Assembly (NCBI RefSeq): GCF_002591895.1
Contig: NZ_NISX01000007.1
Coordinates: 62,001 to 126,000 of the forward strand
Origin: Lacimicrobium alkaliphilum
Lineage (GTDB): Bacteria > Pseudomonadota > Gammaproteobacteria > Enterobacterales > Alteromonadaceae
Length of the DNA stretch: 64,000 bases
Reading direction: 5' to 3'
The notes beneath the pieces were generated by a model, which worked only from the letters and a program-made list of their open reading frames with translations, searched no databases and was not told where the DNA came from. Made by a program: the position numbers and the translations under genes. Of the stretch, positions 49,097 to 59,766 are shown piece after piece (position 1 is the first letter of the stretch; every line of letters starts with the position of its first letter).

Positions 49097-51097
49097 ATGT
49101 CCAGATTTCTGATATTCAGCATAATCCTTTTAGCGGCATCCGCCGCTCCCCGGGCCAGTGAACTTGAGCGTATCAGTGTTACCGCTCAGCGCCAGTCTCT
49201 GACCATGGCTGAAAACCCGCTGAGTATTGCCACCGTAAACGACGAAGACCTCGATTTGCTCAACGCTATTCATATCAATCAGGCGCTGGATCGTGTTCAG
49301 GGTACCTGGATCAGCCGCGGCAATGGTCAGGAGCACCTCACCGCCATACGCTCACCGGTGCTCACCGGTGCCGGTGGATGCGGGGCGTTTCTGATCGCCG
49401 AAGATAGTATCCCTACCCGCGCCAGTGGGTTTTGTAACGCGAATCAACTGTTTGAAATCAATTCTGAACAGGCTGGTAGCATAGAAGTCATACGCGGTCC
49501 CGGCAGCAGCTGGTATGGTAGTAATGCGGTACATGGCATCATCAACGTTATCTCACCTATGCCTGCTGAATCAACAAGTCTGCTTAGCGTTGAGACGGGC
49601 CCAGATAGCTTTTTACGGGGCAAGTTCCGCGTTGGTAACGACAATCTGTTGTTATATGGTAATGCCAGCCATGATGGTGGCTACCAGAACGAATCCGGTT
49701 ACCAACAACAGAAACTGAACCTTGTGTACACCAGTGCGTTGCAGAACTGGGAAATGGTCAGTCGCCTTGCTCTCAGTAACCTCAATCAGGAGACCGCTGG
49801 CTATGTGCAGGGTAAACAGGCATATAAAGACGACGCATTGCGTCGCACTAATCCCAACCCTGAAGCTTACCGCAACGCCCGGTCCATGCGTTTCCACACA
49901 CAAGTGAGCCGTGAATGGGGTCAACACCAACTCAGCATTACACCTTATTTCAGATATCAGCAGATGGACTTTCTACAGCATTACCTGCCCTGGCAGGCCA
50001 TTGAAGAGAACAGTCAGGTTGGTGGTGGGGTACAAACATTATATGCATGGCAGCAACAGGACTGGCTGTTCCAGGCCGGTGTGGATACTGAGTGGACCCG
50101 GGGGAAATTGACAGAAACTCAACCGGATCCCTTCTCGCCGGCCATTCCACAAGGAAAACACTATGACTATGAGGTCATTGCTCGTAATCTGTCGCCTTTT
50201 CTCAATCTGCGCTGGGAGGCGAGCAGTAATCTGAGCCTGTCAGCGGGATTGCGCTATGACTGGCAGGAATATGACTATCAGTCCCATCTGCCCGCGGGGT
50301 CTGCCTGCGACGATGATGTCGTCAATTGCCGTTTTATTCGCCCGGACAACAACAAGGTCAGCTATCCCCATTGGTCACCCTCAGTGGGAATGATTTATCA
50401 ACTGACACCTACCCAACAGCTGTATTCCAATATTAGCCTCGGTTATCGCGCGCCCCAGGCGACTGAGTTATTTCGATTGCAACAGGGTCAGGCCCTGGCC
50501 CGGCTGGACGCCGAACAAATGCGTAGCGTTGAGCTAGGCTGGCGTGGAGACTATCAGCGATGGTTTTACGATCTGACCTTGTATCAGATGGTTAAACGCA
50601 ATTTCATTTTTCAGGATGCCGACAGACGCAATGTCAGTAATGGTGAAACCCGCCACAAAGGTCTGGAACTGGCGTTAAAATACCGTTTTAATCCTCACTG
50701 GAGCTGGCATTTCAGCGGCAGCTGGGCCAGCCATCGCTACGCCAATGACCTTTCTCTGACCAATACCAATATTAAAGGCAATACCATCGATACCGCACCG
50801 AAACTGATGCTGAACAGCCGTCTGCGCTGGCAGACTTCAGCGAATACAGAGGTAGAACTGGAATGGGTGAAAATGGGCCGTTATTATCTCGACCCGCAAA
50901 ACGATGCTGAATATGCTGGCCATAACCTTGTGCATATTCGCGCCAATCATCAGTTAAAAGACTGGAAAGTCAGTATCAACCTGCTGAATATCATGGATAA
51001 AGATTATGCAGAAAGGGCGGATTTCGGTTTTGGCCAGTATCGTTACTTTGTCGGTCAGCCGCGTTCCCTGTATCTGGCTCTGACCCGAAAATGGTAA
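49097..51097 (+). CDS. TonB-dependent outer-membrane receptor
   Basis: Receptor of 666 residues. A short signal peptide (MSRFLIFSIILLAASAAPRAS) is followed by the TonB-box-like ELERISVTAQR, a plug domain with HINQALDRVQGTWISRGNGQ and IEVIRGPGSSWYGSNAVHGIINV, two plug cysteines (AGGCGAF, GFCNANQ), and a beta-barrel ending in SLYLALTRKW with a terminal aromatic. Size and plug resemble receptors for siderophores or other small ligands. No clear Fur box was found upstream; the ribosome binding site is weak. The ligand is unknown. Confidence 0.92.
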   Translation: MSRFLIFSIILLAASAAPRASELERISVTAQRQSLTMAENPLSIATVNDEDLDLLNAIHINQALDRVQGTWISRGNGQEHLTAIRSPVLTGAGGCGAFLIAEDSIPTRASGFCNANQLFEINSEQAGSIEVIRGPGSSWYGSNAVHGIINVISPMPAESTSLLSVETGPDSFLRGKFRVGNDNLLLYGNASHDGGYQNESGYQQQKLNLVYTSALQNWEMVSRLALSNLNQETAGYVQGKQAYKDDALRRTNPNPEAYRNARSMRFHTQVSREWGQHQLSITPYFRYQQMDFLQHYLPWQAIEENSQVGGGVQTLYAWQQQDWLFQAGVDTEWTRGKLTETQPDPFSPAIPQGKHYDYEVIARNLSPFLNLRWEASSNLSLSAGLRYDWQEYDYQSHLPAGSACDDDVVNCRFIRPDNNKVSYPHWSPSVGMIYQLTPTQQLYSNISLGYRAPQATELFRLQQGQALARLDAEQMRSVELGWRGDYQRWFYDLTLYQMVKRNFIFQDADRRNVSNGETRHKGLELALKYRFNPHWSWHFSGSWASHRYANDLSLTNTNIKGNTIDTAPKLMLNSRLRWQTSANTEVELEWVKMGRYYLDPQNDAEYAGHNLVHIRANHQLKDWKVSINLLNIMDKDYAERADFGFGQYRYFVGQPRSLYLALTRKW

Positions 51098-51188
51098 AGA
51101 AATACAGAATATGGCTCGGGTGCCGAAACAACGGCGTTAGCGTTCAATGTGATGCAGGCTTGAAGATGCAATCGTGCAGCAGATGAAT

Positions 51189-52160
51189 TTAATGGTGATC
51201 AAGGCACAGACTGTTGCGGCCTGATGCCTTAGCCTGATACATGGCTTTATCAGCCCTGCCAAGCCACTCAAAGCCGGTTTCATCGCCATGATATTCAGCC
51301 ACGCCCAGAGATATGGTCACTTTTTTGTGGCTGATACTGGCGTTGGCAATTTCTTTACGTAACTCTTCGGCCAGCTTAGCGGCCTCTTCGAGCTTGGTGT
51401 TTGTGGCCATGATCACAAACTCTTCGCCACCAAACCTGAACACGTTATCCGTACGCCGGATCCGCTGGCGTATAATACGCGTAACCTGAGTCAGAATATG
51501 GTCACCTTCCTCATGACCATATTCATCGTTGAACAGCTTGAAATTGTCCAGATCAAGCAGAATCAGAGACATCGCAACAGGTGCACGACGGTATTGGGCC
51601 ACTGCCTGCAACAAACTTTCTTCCAGTGCGCGGCGATTTCCAGCGCCTGTTAGCGCATCTGTAGTAGCCAACTGCAGCAGCTTTTGTTGTTGCTGGCGCG
51701 TTCTGAATGCAAACACAAAGGTAAAGCCCACCGTGGCAGTAATGGTCAGATAAAAACCGGCCAGGCGCGTCAGTTCCATATCAGCGAATATCACAGGAAA
51801 GATAATCAACAAAGTAGGAACAACATAGGCCAGTGCTAACCAGGGCCTGAGCAGAAAGAATATTGCCAGCACGGAAGGATAAGCCCAGAACACCTGCTCG
51901 CTGCCACGTAATTCAACCGTACCCAGCAACGCCAGTGCCGACACCAGTGCCAGTAAATGGCTCATCAGACTGGTCTTACGGCGTACTCTTACATACACAA
52001 AAATGGTTGCCATGGCAAAAACCGCAAAGGCGTCCAGCGTAGCGATCAACCAGTCTCCCTGTAACAGGCGCATAACCATAAAGGGACTGATACTCACTGC
52101 ACCAAGCAGACTGATGGTCATTACCACCCATTCTTCGGTTGTGCGAATCTGTTGCTGCAT
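51189..52160 (-). CDS. Membrane-bound diguanylate cyclase
   Basis: Protein of 323 residues from the ATG at 52160, which has AGGAA six bases upstream; a GTG 54 bases earlier would overlap the neighbouring gene by 23 bases. About five to six membrane segments (about residues 12-150) form the sensor part, followed by a GGDEF domain (DALTGAGNRRALEE, active motif RFGGEEF). No clear inhibitory RxxD site was identified. It lies directly after the GGDEF-EAL gene on the same strand. Confidence 0.92.
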   Translation of the reverse strand: MQQQIRTTEEWVVMTISLLGAVSISPFMVMRLLQGDWLIATLDAFAVFAMATIFVYVRVRRKTSLMSHLLALVSALALLGTVELRGSEQVFWAYPSVLAIFFLLRPWLALAYVVPTLLIIFPVIFADMELTRLAGFYLTITATVGFTFVFAFRTRQQQQKLLQLATTDALTGAGNRRALEESLLQAVAQYRRAPVAMSLILLDLDNFKLFNDEYGHEEGDHILTQVTRIIRQRIRRTDNVFRFGGEEFVIMATNTKLEEAAKLAEELRKEIANASISHKKVTISLGVAEYHGDETGFEWLGRADKAMYQAKASGRNSLCLDHH

Positions 52161-52191
52161 CAGAAATTCCTGGTCGTAATACTGCTCACCA

Positions 52192-54138
52192 CTAAAGCGT
52201 CGAAGAGGGCTCACTTTTCCGATTCAGCACCAAATCAATAAAATCCATTGGTGCACAGGGTCGGGACCAGTAGAAGCCCTGCCCTTTTTCACATCCCAGC
52301 CGCCGCAGTTGCTCTGCCACCTCAGCCGTCTCGATTCCCTCGGCGACAATTTCAAGATTGAGGCTGTGAGCCATTTGTATAATCGCTCTGACAATAGCTT
52401 CGTCCTGTTTACTCTTATTGATTTTACTGACGAAGCTGCGGTCAATTTTGAGCATATTAACATCAAAGCGTTGCAGGTAACCCAGATTACAATAACCTGT
52501 GCCGAAATCATCGATGGCTAATATCACCCCATGCTCTCTGAGCCCCTGCAAACAAAGTTGCAGGCTGGGCTGCACATCCAGCAGCAAGGACTCGGTCAGT
52601 TCCAGCACCAGGCAATTACCCGCCAATCCCGCATTGCCGAGTGCAGCTTTTACCTGTTGTTCAAAATTGCCACGGCGCAGCTGAATAGCAGAAACATTGA
52701 CCGATACACTGAGGTGGTTATAGCCCAGTTCATGCCAGCGTTTGCATTGCGATATTGCCGACTCCAGCACCCAGCGCCCAAGCTCCACAATCAGCCCGGC
52801 ACGTTCTGCCAGTGGTATGAAATCAGCCGGTGATATCCACCCGCGCTGCGGATGCTGCCATCGCAACAGCGCTTCTGCACCTATGATCTTCCCGGTTTGC
52901 AGTTCCACTTTTGGCTGATAGTACAAACTCAGTTGATCCGCTGCCATGGCCTGGCGCAAATCCTGAGTCAGTTGCAATACCTCCAGCTCAGACTGATTCA
53001 TGTTCTGGTTATAGAAGCAGTAACTATTGCGTCCTTTATCCTTGCAACTATACATAGCGGTGTCCGCTTTCTGGCACAGTTCGTCGAAAGACACCCCATC
53101 ATTGGGCACCAGTGCGATGCCTATAGAACCACTCACTACCAGCTCATTTCCACTGATATAAAAAGGCTTTGAAATCCCTTTTAAAATACGCTGAGCCAGT
53201 TGGTGAATCTGTTGATCCTCAACAAAATTCTGACTGAGAATAACAAATTCATCTCCCCCAAAACGGCAGATGGTATCAGTGTCCCGGAGGGTAGCCCTGA
53301 GACGCTGGGCGACTTTTTTCAGAAATTCGTCACCGGTGGCGTGACCGAGCGAATCATTCACAGCTTTGAAGTGATCCAGATCCAGGAATATCAGCGCTGT
53401 TTTACTGTTTTCCCGCTGAGCCAGCGTCACCAACTGCTCAAACAACTCCTTTGCCAGCCGTCGGTTTGGCAAGTCAGTAAGTGGATCATGATTATACAGT
53501 CTGCGAATTTCATCTTTGGATTCGGATACTCTGAGGTTTTCTCTGGAAAGTTTTTCCAGCAGGTTGCGTAAGTCCCTGGATAACAACCAGACACTAAAAC
53601 TGACAATAACCAGGATGGCACAGGTCAGAAAAGCGCTGTTCAGACTAGTAGGCTGCACAATATTGATATACAGACCGGTGTCATTCATATAACCGAGTAA
53701 TATCACCGTACCCAGCATATACAGCAGGAGCAATACCAGCAGACCATAGCTGGCAATAACGGCAGAAAATATCAGAATCGCAGGGAATACCAACAAGGCT
53801 TCATCAGAAAGCCCGCCATGAGACCACATAAAGTAACTGGTAGTAATGGTTAATGCGCTTAAAAAAAGTGCGGCACCAACCTGCAGTCGGCCATATCGGG
53901 CGACATAATAGCAGCCGCCCAGCACCAGAGCCAAAATGGCCAGCACTAATGCAGTATGCCAGCTACCTATCAGTAATCTCTGCACTATGACAACCAACAG
54001 GCAACATTCACTGGCGATCAGTATCTGACGCAGCTTTTCCAGCTTAAACACCAGTGCCTGGTCAGCAGATAAGGGTTTTAATGAACGGGGAGTTTCCTCA
54101 GAAGGATTGTCAGACAAGAGTACAGCTCGGTTAACCAC
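52192..54138 (-). CDS. GGDEF-EAL c-di-GMP protein
   Basis: Protein of about 648 residues. Five to six hydrophobic segments (about 35-195) precede a GGDEF domain (DPLTDLPNRR, RFGGDEFVIL) and an EAL domain (GAEALLRWQHP, LELTES, IDDFGTGYCNLGYL, KIDRSFV, VAEGIET). Both catalytic motifs look intact, so it may be bifunctional or use GGDEF as a GTP sensor for phosphodiesterase activity. The start is uncertain: GTG at 54138 lacks a good ribosome binding site. Confidence 0.92.
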   Translation of the reverse strand: MVNRAVLLSDNPSEETPRSLKPLSADQALVFKLEKLRQILIASECCLLVVIVQRLLIGSWHTALVLAILALVLGGCYYVARYGRLQVGAALFLSALTITTSYFMWSHGGLSDEALLVFPAILIFSAVIASYGLLVLLLLYMLGTVILLGYMNDTGLYINIVQPTSLNSAFLTCAILVIVSFSVWLLSRDLRNLLEKLSRENLRVSESKDEIRRLYNHDPLTDLPNRRLAKELFEQLVTLAQRENSKTALIFLDLDHFKAVNDSLGHATGDEFLKKVAQRLRATLRDTDTICRFGGDEFVILSQNFVEDQQIHQLAQRILKGISKPFYISGNELVVSGSIGIALVPNDGVSFDELCQKADTAMYSCKDKGRNSYCFYNQNMNQSELEVLQLTQDLRQAMAADQLSLYYQPKVELQTGKIIGAEALLRWQHPQRGWISPADFIPLAERAGLIVELGRWVLESAISQCKRWHELGYNHLSVSVNVSAIQLRRGNFEQQVKAALGNAGLAGNCLVLELTESLLLDVQPSLQLCLQGLREHGVILAIDDFGTGYCNLGYLQRFDVNMLKIDRSFVSKINKSKQDEAIVRAIIQMAHSLNLEIVAEGIETAEVAEQLRRLGCEKGQGFYWSRPCAPMDFIDLVLNRKSEPSSTL

Positions 54139-54222
54139 AGTAAAATTAGTGTAGACCTGCTCTTTAGCCCGGTCAAAGCGAGCTGTTCATCAGAATGCCA
54201 GCTGCGAGGTCTGTTGGCAGCC

Positions 54223-54420
54223 TTACATCCTGCTCACTGAGTAATACCTGCCCAGGAAAGGTTTGTTGCTGGCAGGAGAGTTGCTCTCAGTGCAGTCTGA
54301 CATCGCCTCCCGTTCGGCTTTATTTTGCTGCTCAGCCTGGCTCTGTGAGAACTCACTGACACCGTGATTGACTCCTATCGAACCAAAGGTAGTACCTGAG
54401 TCCTGATTATTGATGCGCAT
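54223..54420 (-). CDS. Candidate 65-residue small protein
   Basis: Frame from the ATG at 54420, with GGAG six bases upstream, beginning MRINNQDSGTTFGSIGVN and ending GRYYSVSRM. It is hydrophilic, Gln/Ser/Asn-rich, with one cysteine and no signal or membrane segment. No family is recognised. It lies between the solute-binding protein gene and the GGDEF-EAL gene, same strand. Confidence 0.45.
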   Translation of the reverse strand: MRINNQDSGTTFGSIGVNHGVSEFSQSQAEQQNKAEREAMSDCTESNSPASNKPFLGRYYSVSRM

Positions 54421-54488
54421 GAGTATCTCCGTATGTTGCCTCTGTTTGTCGACTTCTTGTCCGACAGGCAGCAACTTGCGGACCACTC

Positions 54489-55265
54489 CTATTGCAGACT
54501 CACCGACTGGCGCCGGTATTGCCCGGCAACTGTCTCGAATATACCTTGTGCTTTCAAAGTACTGAGGGCCTGATTTAATTTGTCCCGGACCCGTTTGTTC
54601 ACGCCCAGGCTCAGGGCAAGATAATTGGCCTCACCGAAATCCGGCAGACAAAATGCTTCGGACAATTCTGACACCGACATACCTGCCTGTTCCAGCTGAT
54701 AGGGTGTAGCTAAAGGCGAGCCGGGAATCAAATCTACCCGCCCTTTTTCCAACATTCTGTAGGTGTCCTTGATATTCACCAGAGGGACCAGATGCTTACC
54801 GTCTTCAAAGCCATTTTCTTCCAGCAACCGATGTGTCTGCCCACCTCTGAGCAGGCCGATTGTATAGTCCTTAACGTCTGTCAGAGAATGGACCTGAATG
54901 TCTTTACGCACACGCAATCGGTACAGGCAGGTGTAAGAAGATACCAAAGGCCCAACCCATTGGTATCTTGCCTCCCGGCTTTCAGATCTAATCATGGATA
55001 ACAGCGCGTTATTGCCGTGCTCTTCCAGCAATGCTAACGAGCGAGCCCAGTTTACCTGCTGGAATTCGTAATCGATTTCTGCCTTTTCCAGAGCCATCAC
55101 CACCAGATCCAGATTAATACCAACAAGTTTCCGATGCTCGTAATAATGGTAAGGCTGAAAGTCATGGGTATAGATAATCAGCCTATCCGCTTTAGGTTGC
55201 TGTGCATCAACCACAGAGGGAAATATTACTAAAAGCACGAAAAAAATAGTTTGCACAGGGTTCAT
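54489..55265 (-). CDS. Periplasmic solute-binding protein (SBP_bac_3 type)
   Basis: Exported protein of 258 residues. The signal peptide ends near FPSVVDA; the mature part shows the two-lobed family pattern (LIIYTHDFQPYHYYE, GINLDLVVMALEKAEIDYEF, YTIGLLRGGQTHRLLEENGF, VDLIPGSPLATPYQLEQAG). There are no ABC permease or ATPase genes nearby, so it may be a stand-alone binding or sensory protein. Ligand, perhaps an amino acid, is not predictable. Confidence 0.8.
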   Translation of the reverse strand: MNPVQTIFFVLLVIFPSVVDAQQPKADRLIIYTHDFQPYHYYEHRKLVGINLDLVVMALEKAEIDYEFQQVNWARSLALLEEHGNNALLSMIRSESREARYQWVGPLVSSYTCLYRLRVRKDIQVHSLTDVKDYTIGLLRGGQTHRLLEENGFEDGKHLVPLVNIKDTYRMLEKGRVDLIPGSPLATPYQLEQAGMSVSELSEAFCLPDFGEANYLALSLGVNKRVRDKLNQALSTLKAQGIFETVAGQYRRQSVSLQ

Positions 55266-55301
55266 AGACGCATCGCCATTACAACCAGAAACCTAATGAA
55301 C

Positions 55302-56381
55302 TCACACTGACGCCCCCTGCTTTTTAGCGAGGTCGTCACGGTGTTCTTCGACCGCTACCGGCAACCAGCCCGTCATTTGTCTGTTGATCAGATCGACCAG
55401 CGCGGCAATATGTTCATCATCGGCATTCAGAGCGGCAATATACTCGTACCGTTGTCCGCCGGCTTCGAGAAAATAATCCCGGTTCTCAACACCGATCTCT
55501 TCAATCGTCTCCAGGCAATCGGCAGAGAATCCCGGGCATACCACCTGAACAGAACTGACACCCTCCGCAGGAAGCGCCTTTAAGGTAGCGTCGGTATAAG
55601 GCTTTAGCCACTCTTCACGACCAAAACGTGACTGAAAGCTGGTCAGATACTGATCCTGAGTCAGGCCCAGATTTTCCGCCACCAGGCGGGTGGTTTTGAA
55701 ACATTGACAGTGGTAAGGGTCGCCATTGCGCAAATAGCGCTGGGGAATTCCGTGATAAGAAAACACCAGCTTATCGGCTCGGCCGTGCTCCTGCCAATGC
55801 GCCCTGATTTTGTTGGCCAGCGCCTGAATATAATTTTTATCATCACAATACTGTGTAACAAAACGCAATTCGGGCATCCAGCGCTTGCTTTGCAGATACT
55901 GACTCAGTTTGTCAAAGGTGGAGGCCGTCGTAGAGGCGCAGTACTGAGGATACAGCGGCAATACCAGTAACTTTCTCACGCCTCTTTGCAGCATGGCTTC
56001 TACAGTCTTATCTATACCTGGATTGCCGTAGCGCATCGCGAAATCCACTTCTACCGATTGGCCCCATCTCTGTTGCAATTCGGAGCGAATAGCATCCGCC
56101 TGGTCGCGGGTATGAAACAACAGCGGCGATCCTCTGTCTGTCCACACGGTTTTATAGGCGGCCGCCGATCGGGCCGGGCGAAAATTCAGGATCACCAGAT
56201 TAAGCACAAACCACCACAATAAACGCGGCACTTCCACTACTCTGGGATCTGATAAAAACTCTTTCAGATACCGTTTTAAAGCACCTTTTGTCGGCGCATC
56301 AGGGGTGCCCAGATTAGTCACCAGCACGCCGACTTTATCCGTTTGTTGATGGCTGAATCCTTCACTATTGCGGTATTTCAT
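55302..56381 (-). CDS. hemH: Ferrochelatase
   Basis: Inserts ferrous iron into protoporphyrin IX, the last step of haem synthesis. The protein has 359 residues; the active-site histidine lies in VFSYHGIPQRYL and the conserved acidic region in CPGFSADCLETIEEIGVE. Other signatures: GVLVTNLGTPDAPT, YGNPGIDKTVEAM and LPLYPQYCASTTAST. GGAG lies five bases before the ATG. Haem supply fits the cytochrome genes in the window but the gene is separate. Confidence 0.96.
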   Translation of the reverse strand: MKYRNSEGFSHQQTDKVGVLVTNLGTPDAPTKGALKRYLKEFLSDPRVVEVPRLLWWFVLNLVILNFRPARSAAAYKTVWTDRGSPLLFHTRDQADAIRSELQQRWGQSVEVDFAMRYGNPGIDKTVEAMLQRGVRKLLVLPLYPQYCASTTASTFDKLSQYLQSKRWMPELRFVTQYCDDKNYIQALANKIRAHWQEHGRADKLVFSYHGIPQRYLRNGDPYHCQCFKTTRLVAENLGLTQDQYLTSFQSRFGREEWLKPYTDATLKALPAEGVSSVQVVCPGFSADCLETIEEIGVENRDYFLEAGGQRYEYIAALNADDEHIAALVDLINRQMTGWLPVAVEEHRDDLAKKQGASV

Positions 56382-56420
56382 TGGTTCTCCAGTTCACAGT
56401 CATAACAAAGCCCATTGTCC

Positions 56421-58013
56421 TTATGGGGTATAATAGGTTTCTGCGCCCGGCCCTACCGGCATCCCCAGCAGAAATACCCAGACGTAGAAGAGTAAGGTCC
56501 AGCCAACAAAAAAGATCATCGAGTAGGGCAACATGGTTGCCACCAACGTACCGATTCCCAGATTTTTCTTATACTGACTGGCTACCGCCAGAATAAGGCC
56601 GAAATAACTCATCATTGGCGTAATCAGATTGGTCACCGAATCACCAATCCTATAGGCAGCCTGAATAACTTCCGGGGCAAAGCCCACCAGCATTAACATA
56701 GGCACGAAAATCGGTGCTGTCACCGCCCATTGTGCCGACGCACTGCCCAGAGACAGATTGACCATAGCGCACATCAGAATAAACAGTACAAACACTTCGG
56801 GACCGTCCAGCCCCATGGCTTGCAACATGGCTGCCCCTTTTACCGCCAGCACGGTGCCGAGGTTCGTCCATTTAAAAAAGGCCACAAACTGGGCGGCGAA
56901 AAATACCAGCACAATGTACATGCCCAGCGTGCTCATGCCTTTCGACATGGCGTTAATTACGTCCTTGTCGTTTTTCATCACGCCGACTGTTTTACCGTAG
57001 ACAAAGCCAGGAATGGCGAAAGTAATAAAGATAAAGGCGACGATACCCCGTAAAAAAGGCGAGCCCGCAACCTCGCCGGTTTCAGGGTGACGCAAAATAC
57101 CCCATTCAGGTACTATGGTCAGCGCTAACAGCAGACAGACCACCAGGAACGCCAGACCAGCCAGCTTAAGCCCTCTTTTTTCAGCAGCACTCAGAGATTC
57201 CATCTTTTGTTCCGCGAGCTCAATAGTGGCCTCTTCAGGATCATATTCCCCCAGTCTGGGCTCGACAATTTTTTCGGTTACAAAAGCACCCAGCCCCGCG
57301 ATCAGAAACGTGCTGATGATCATGAAATACCAGTTCACCTCAGGCCCGACGATATACTCAGGGTCAATCATATGAGCTGCAGCTTCAGTGATACCGGAAA
57401 GCAGCGGATCTATGGTGCCCAGCAACAGGTTAGCACTGTAACCGCCCGACACACCGGCAAAGGCCGCAGCCAGACCGGCCAGAGGATGTCTGCCAAGTGA
57501 GTGAAAAATCATCGCTGCGAGCGGTATCAGGACCACATACCCCAGCTCCGATGCGGTATTGGAAAGAATCCCCGCAAGCACCACGGTGACGGTCACCATC
57601 CGCTGAGAAGCATTCATCACCAGCCCACGCATGGCCGCCGACAACAAACCTGAATGCTCGGCAACAGATACGCCTAACAAGGCAACCAGGACCGTACCTA
57701 AAGGGGCAAAACCGGTAAAGTTCGTCACCAGCCCGGTAACAATTCGGGCAAGCCCCTCGGCACTAAGAAGGGAAACCACATGGATCATGCCGCCCGGCGC
57801 CCTGCCTGCAGCATCTTCGGGTCTGGGATCCATGACACTGACGTCAAAATAGCCCAACACTCCACTGAGTATGACGATAAACAGAGAAAAGCTGGCAAAC
57901 AGGGTAATAGGATGAGGTAACAGGTTTCCGGCCCACTCTACAGTGGCCAGAAAACGATTAAACCAGCCACCAGAGGCTTGCGAGACATTATTATTGCTAT
58001 TTTTTGCCTGCAC
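56421..58013 (-). CDS. AbgT-family transporter
   Basis: Membrane transporter of 530 residues related to E. coli AbgT (p-aminobenzoyl-glutamate uptake) and to MtrF-type antimetabolite exporters. I start at the GTG at 58013 because AAGGAG lies seven bases upstream; a longer frame exists. The sequence GWFNRFLATVEWAGNLLPHPITLF, GGYSANLLLGTIDPLLSGITE and DSVTNLITPMMSYFGLILA are family signatures; about a dozen membrane segments. Substrate is uncertain. Confidence 0.92.
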   Translation of the reverse strand: MQAKNSNNNVSQASGGWFNRFLATVEWAGNLLPHPITLFASFSLFIVILSGVLGYFDVSVMDPRPEDAAGRAPGGMIHVVSLLSAEGLARIVTGLVTNFTGFAPLGTVLVALLGVSVAEHSGLLSAAMRGLVMNASQRMVTVTVVLAGILSNTASELGYVVLIPLAAMIFHSLGRHPLAGLAAAFAGVSGGYSANLLLGTIDPLLSGITEAAAHMIDPEYIVGPEVNWYFMIISTFLIAGLGAFVTEKIVEPRLGEYDPEEATIELAEQKMESLSAAEKRGLKLAGLAFLVVCLLLALTIVPEWGILRHPETGEVAGSPFLRGIVAFIFITFAIPGFVYGKTVGVMKNDKDVINAMSKGMSTLGMYIVLVFFAAQFVAFFKWTNLGTVLAVKGAAMLQAMGLDGPEVFVLFILMCAMVNLSLGSASAQWAVTAPIFVPMLMLVGFAPEVIQAAYRIGDSVTNLITPMMSYFGLILAVASQYKKNLGIGTLVATMLPYSMIFFVGWTLLFYVWVFLLGMPVGPGAETYYTP

Positions 58014-58433
58014 AGTTTTACTCCTTAACTGCATAAAATATTGTACAAAACGCGGTAGTTTACCCCATTCTGCAATTGAACGGCACTGTGCTTCCTGACA
58101 CACAGTGATCTATCCGGAAAGATAAAGAAAAGCGTCATCTAAAAACTGAACATATTTACAATGCACTGGTTTGCAGAGCCCCTTGCATGCTGGGAATTGC
58201 TTATATAAACAGAGGCTTTGGCAGTGCATGGTATAGATACAGCGCAAAGTTCGGAACGGGGGCTTTAATGGTTGTGCTGAATCTGGGCTTAAACTAAGCT
58301 CAGAAACTGTTGTCCAGACAGCTATTGCCAGAAATGAAATTGGTGATAGCATGCAGCCGAAATTCTGTAGACTGCGCGTTGAAACAGTGCGGGCAGGTAA
58401 AACAGACAAGATACCTTTGGAGGATTCGAATTT
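58014..58433. other. Divergent intergenic region
   Basis: About 420 bp between the AbgT-type gene (minus) and the carboxynorspermidine dehydrogenase gene (plus). It must contain both promoters. TTTGGAGG at 58416-58423 is the ribosome binding site of the plus-strand gene. No convincing operator, RNA or gene was found. Confidence 0.5.
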
Positions 58434-59636
<1,203 letters not shown>

Positions 59637-59646
59637 AAAGCATTGC

Positions 59647-59739
59647 ACCGCGAAGACGCAAAGAACGCGGAGAAAATTGAGATTGAAGTCTCTGCGTCCT
59701 CTGCGACTCTGCGGTAAAAAGCCTTTTCGTGCGTTTCGT
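59647..59739. repeat. Dispersed imperfect inverted repeat, copy 2
   Basis: The 27-base arms 59647-59673 and 59689-59715 are imperfect complements (ACCGCGAAGACGCAAAG against ACCGCAGAGTCGCAGAG), followed by TTTTCGTGCGTTTCGT. It lies between the two polyamine genes and resembles copy 1 at 42732-42820. Confidence 0.65.
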
Positions 59740-59766
59740 ATAGTTTATGGTTATTAATAAAGGATA

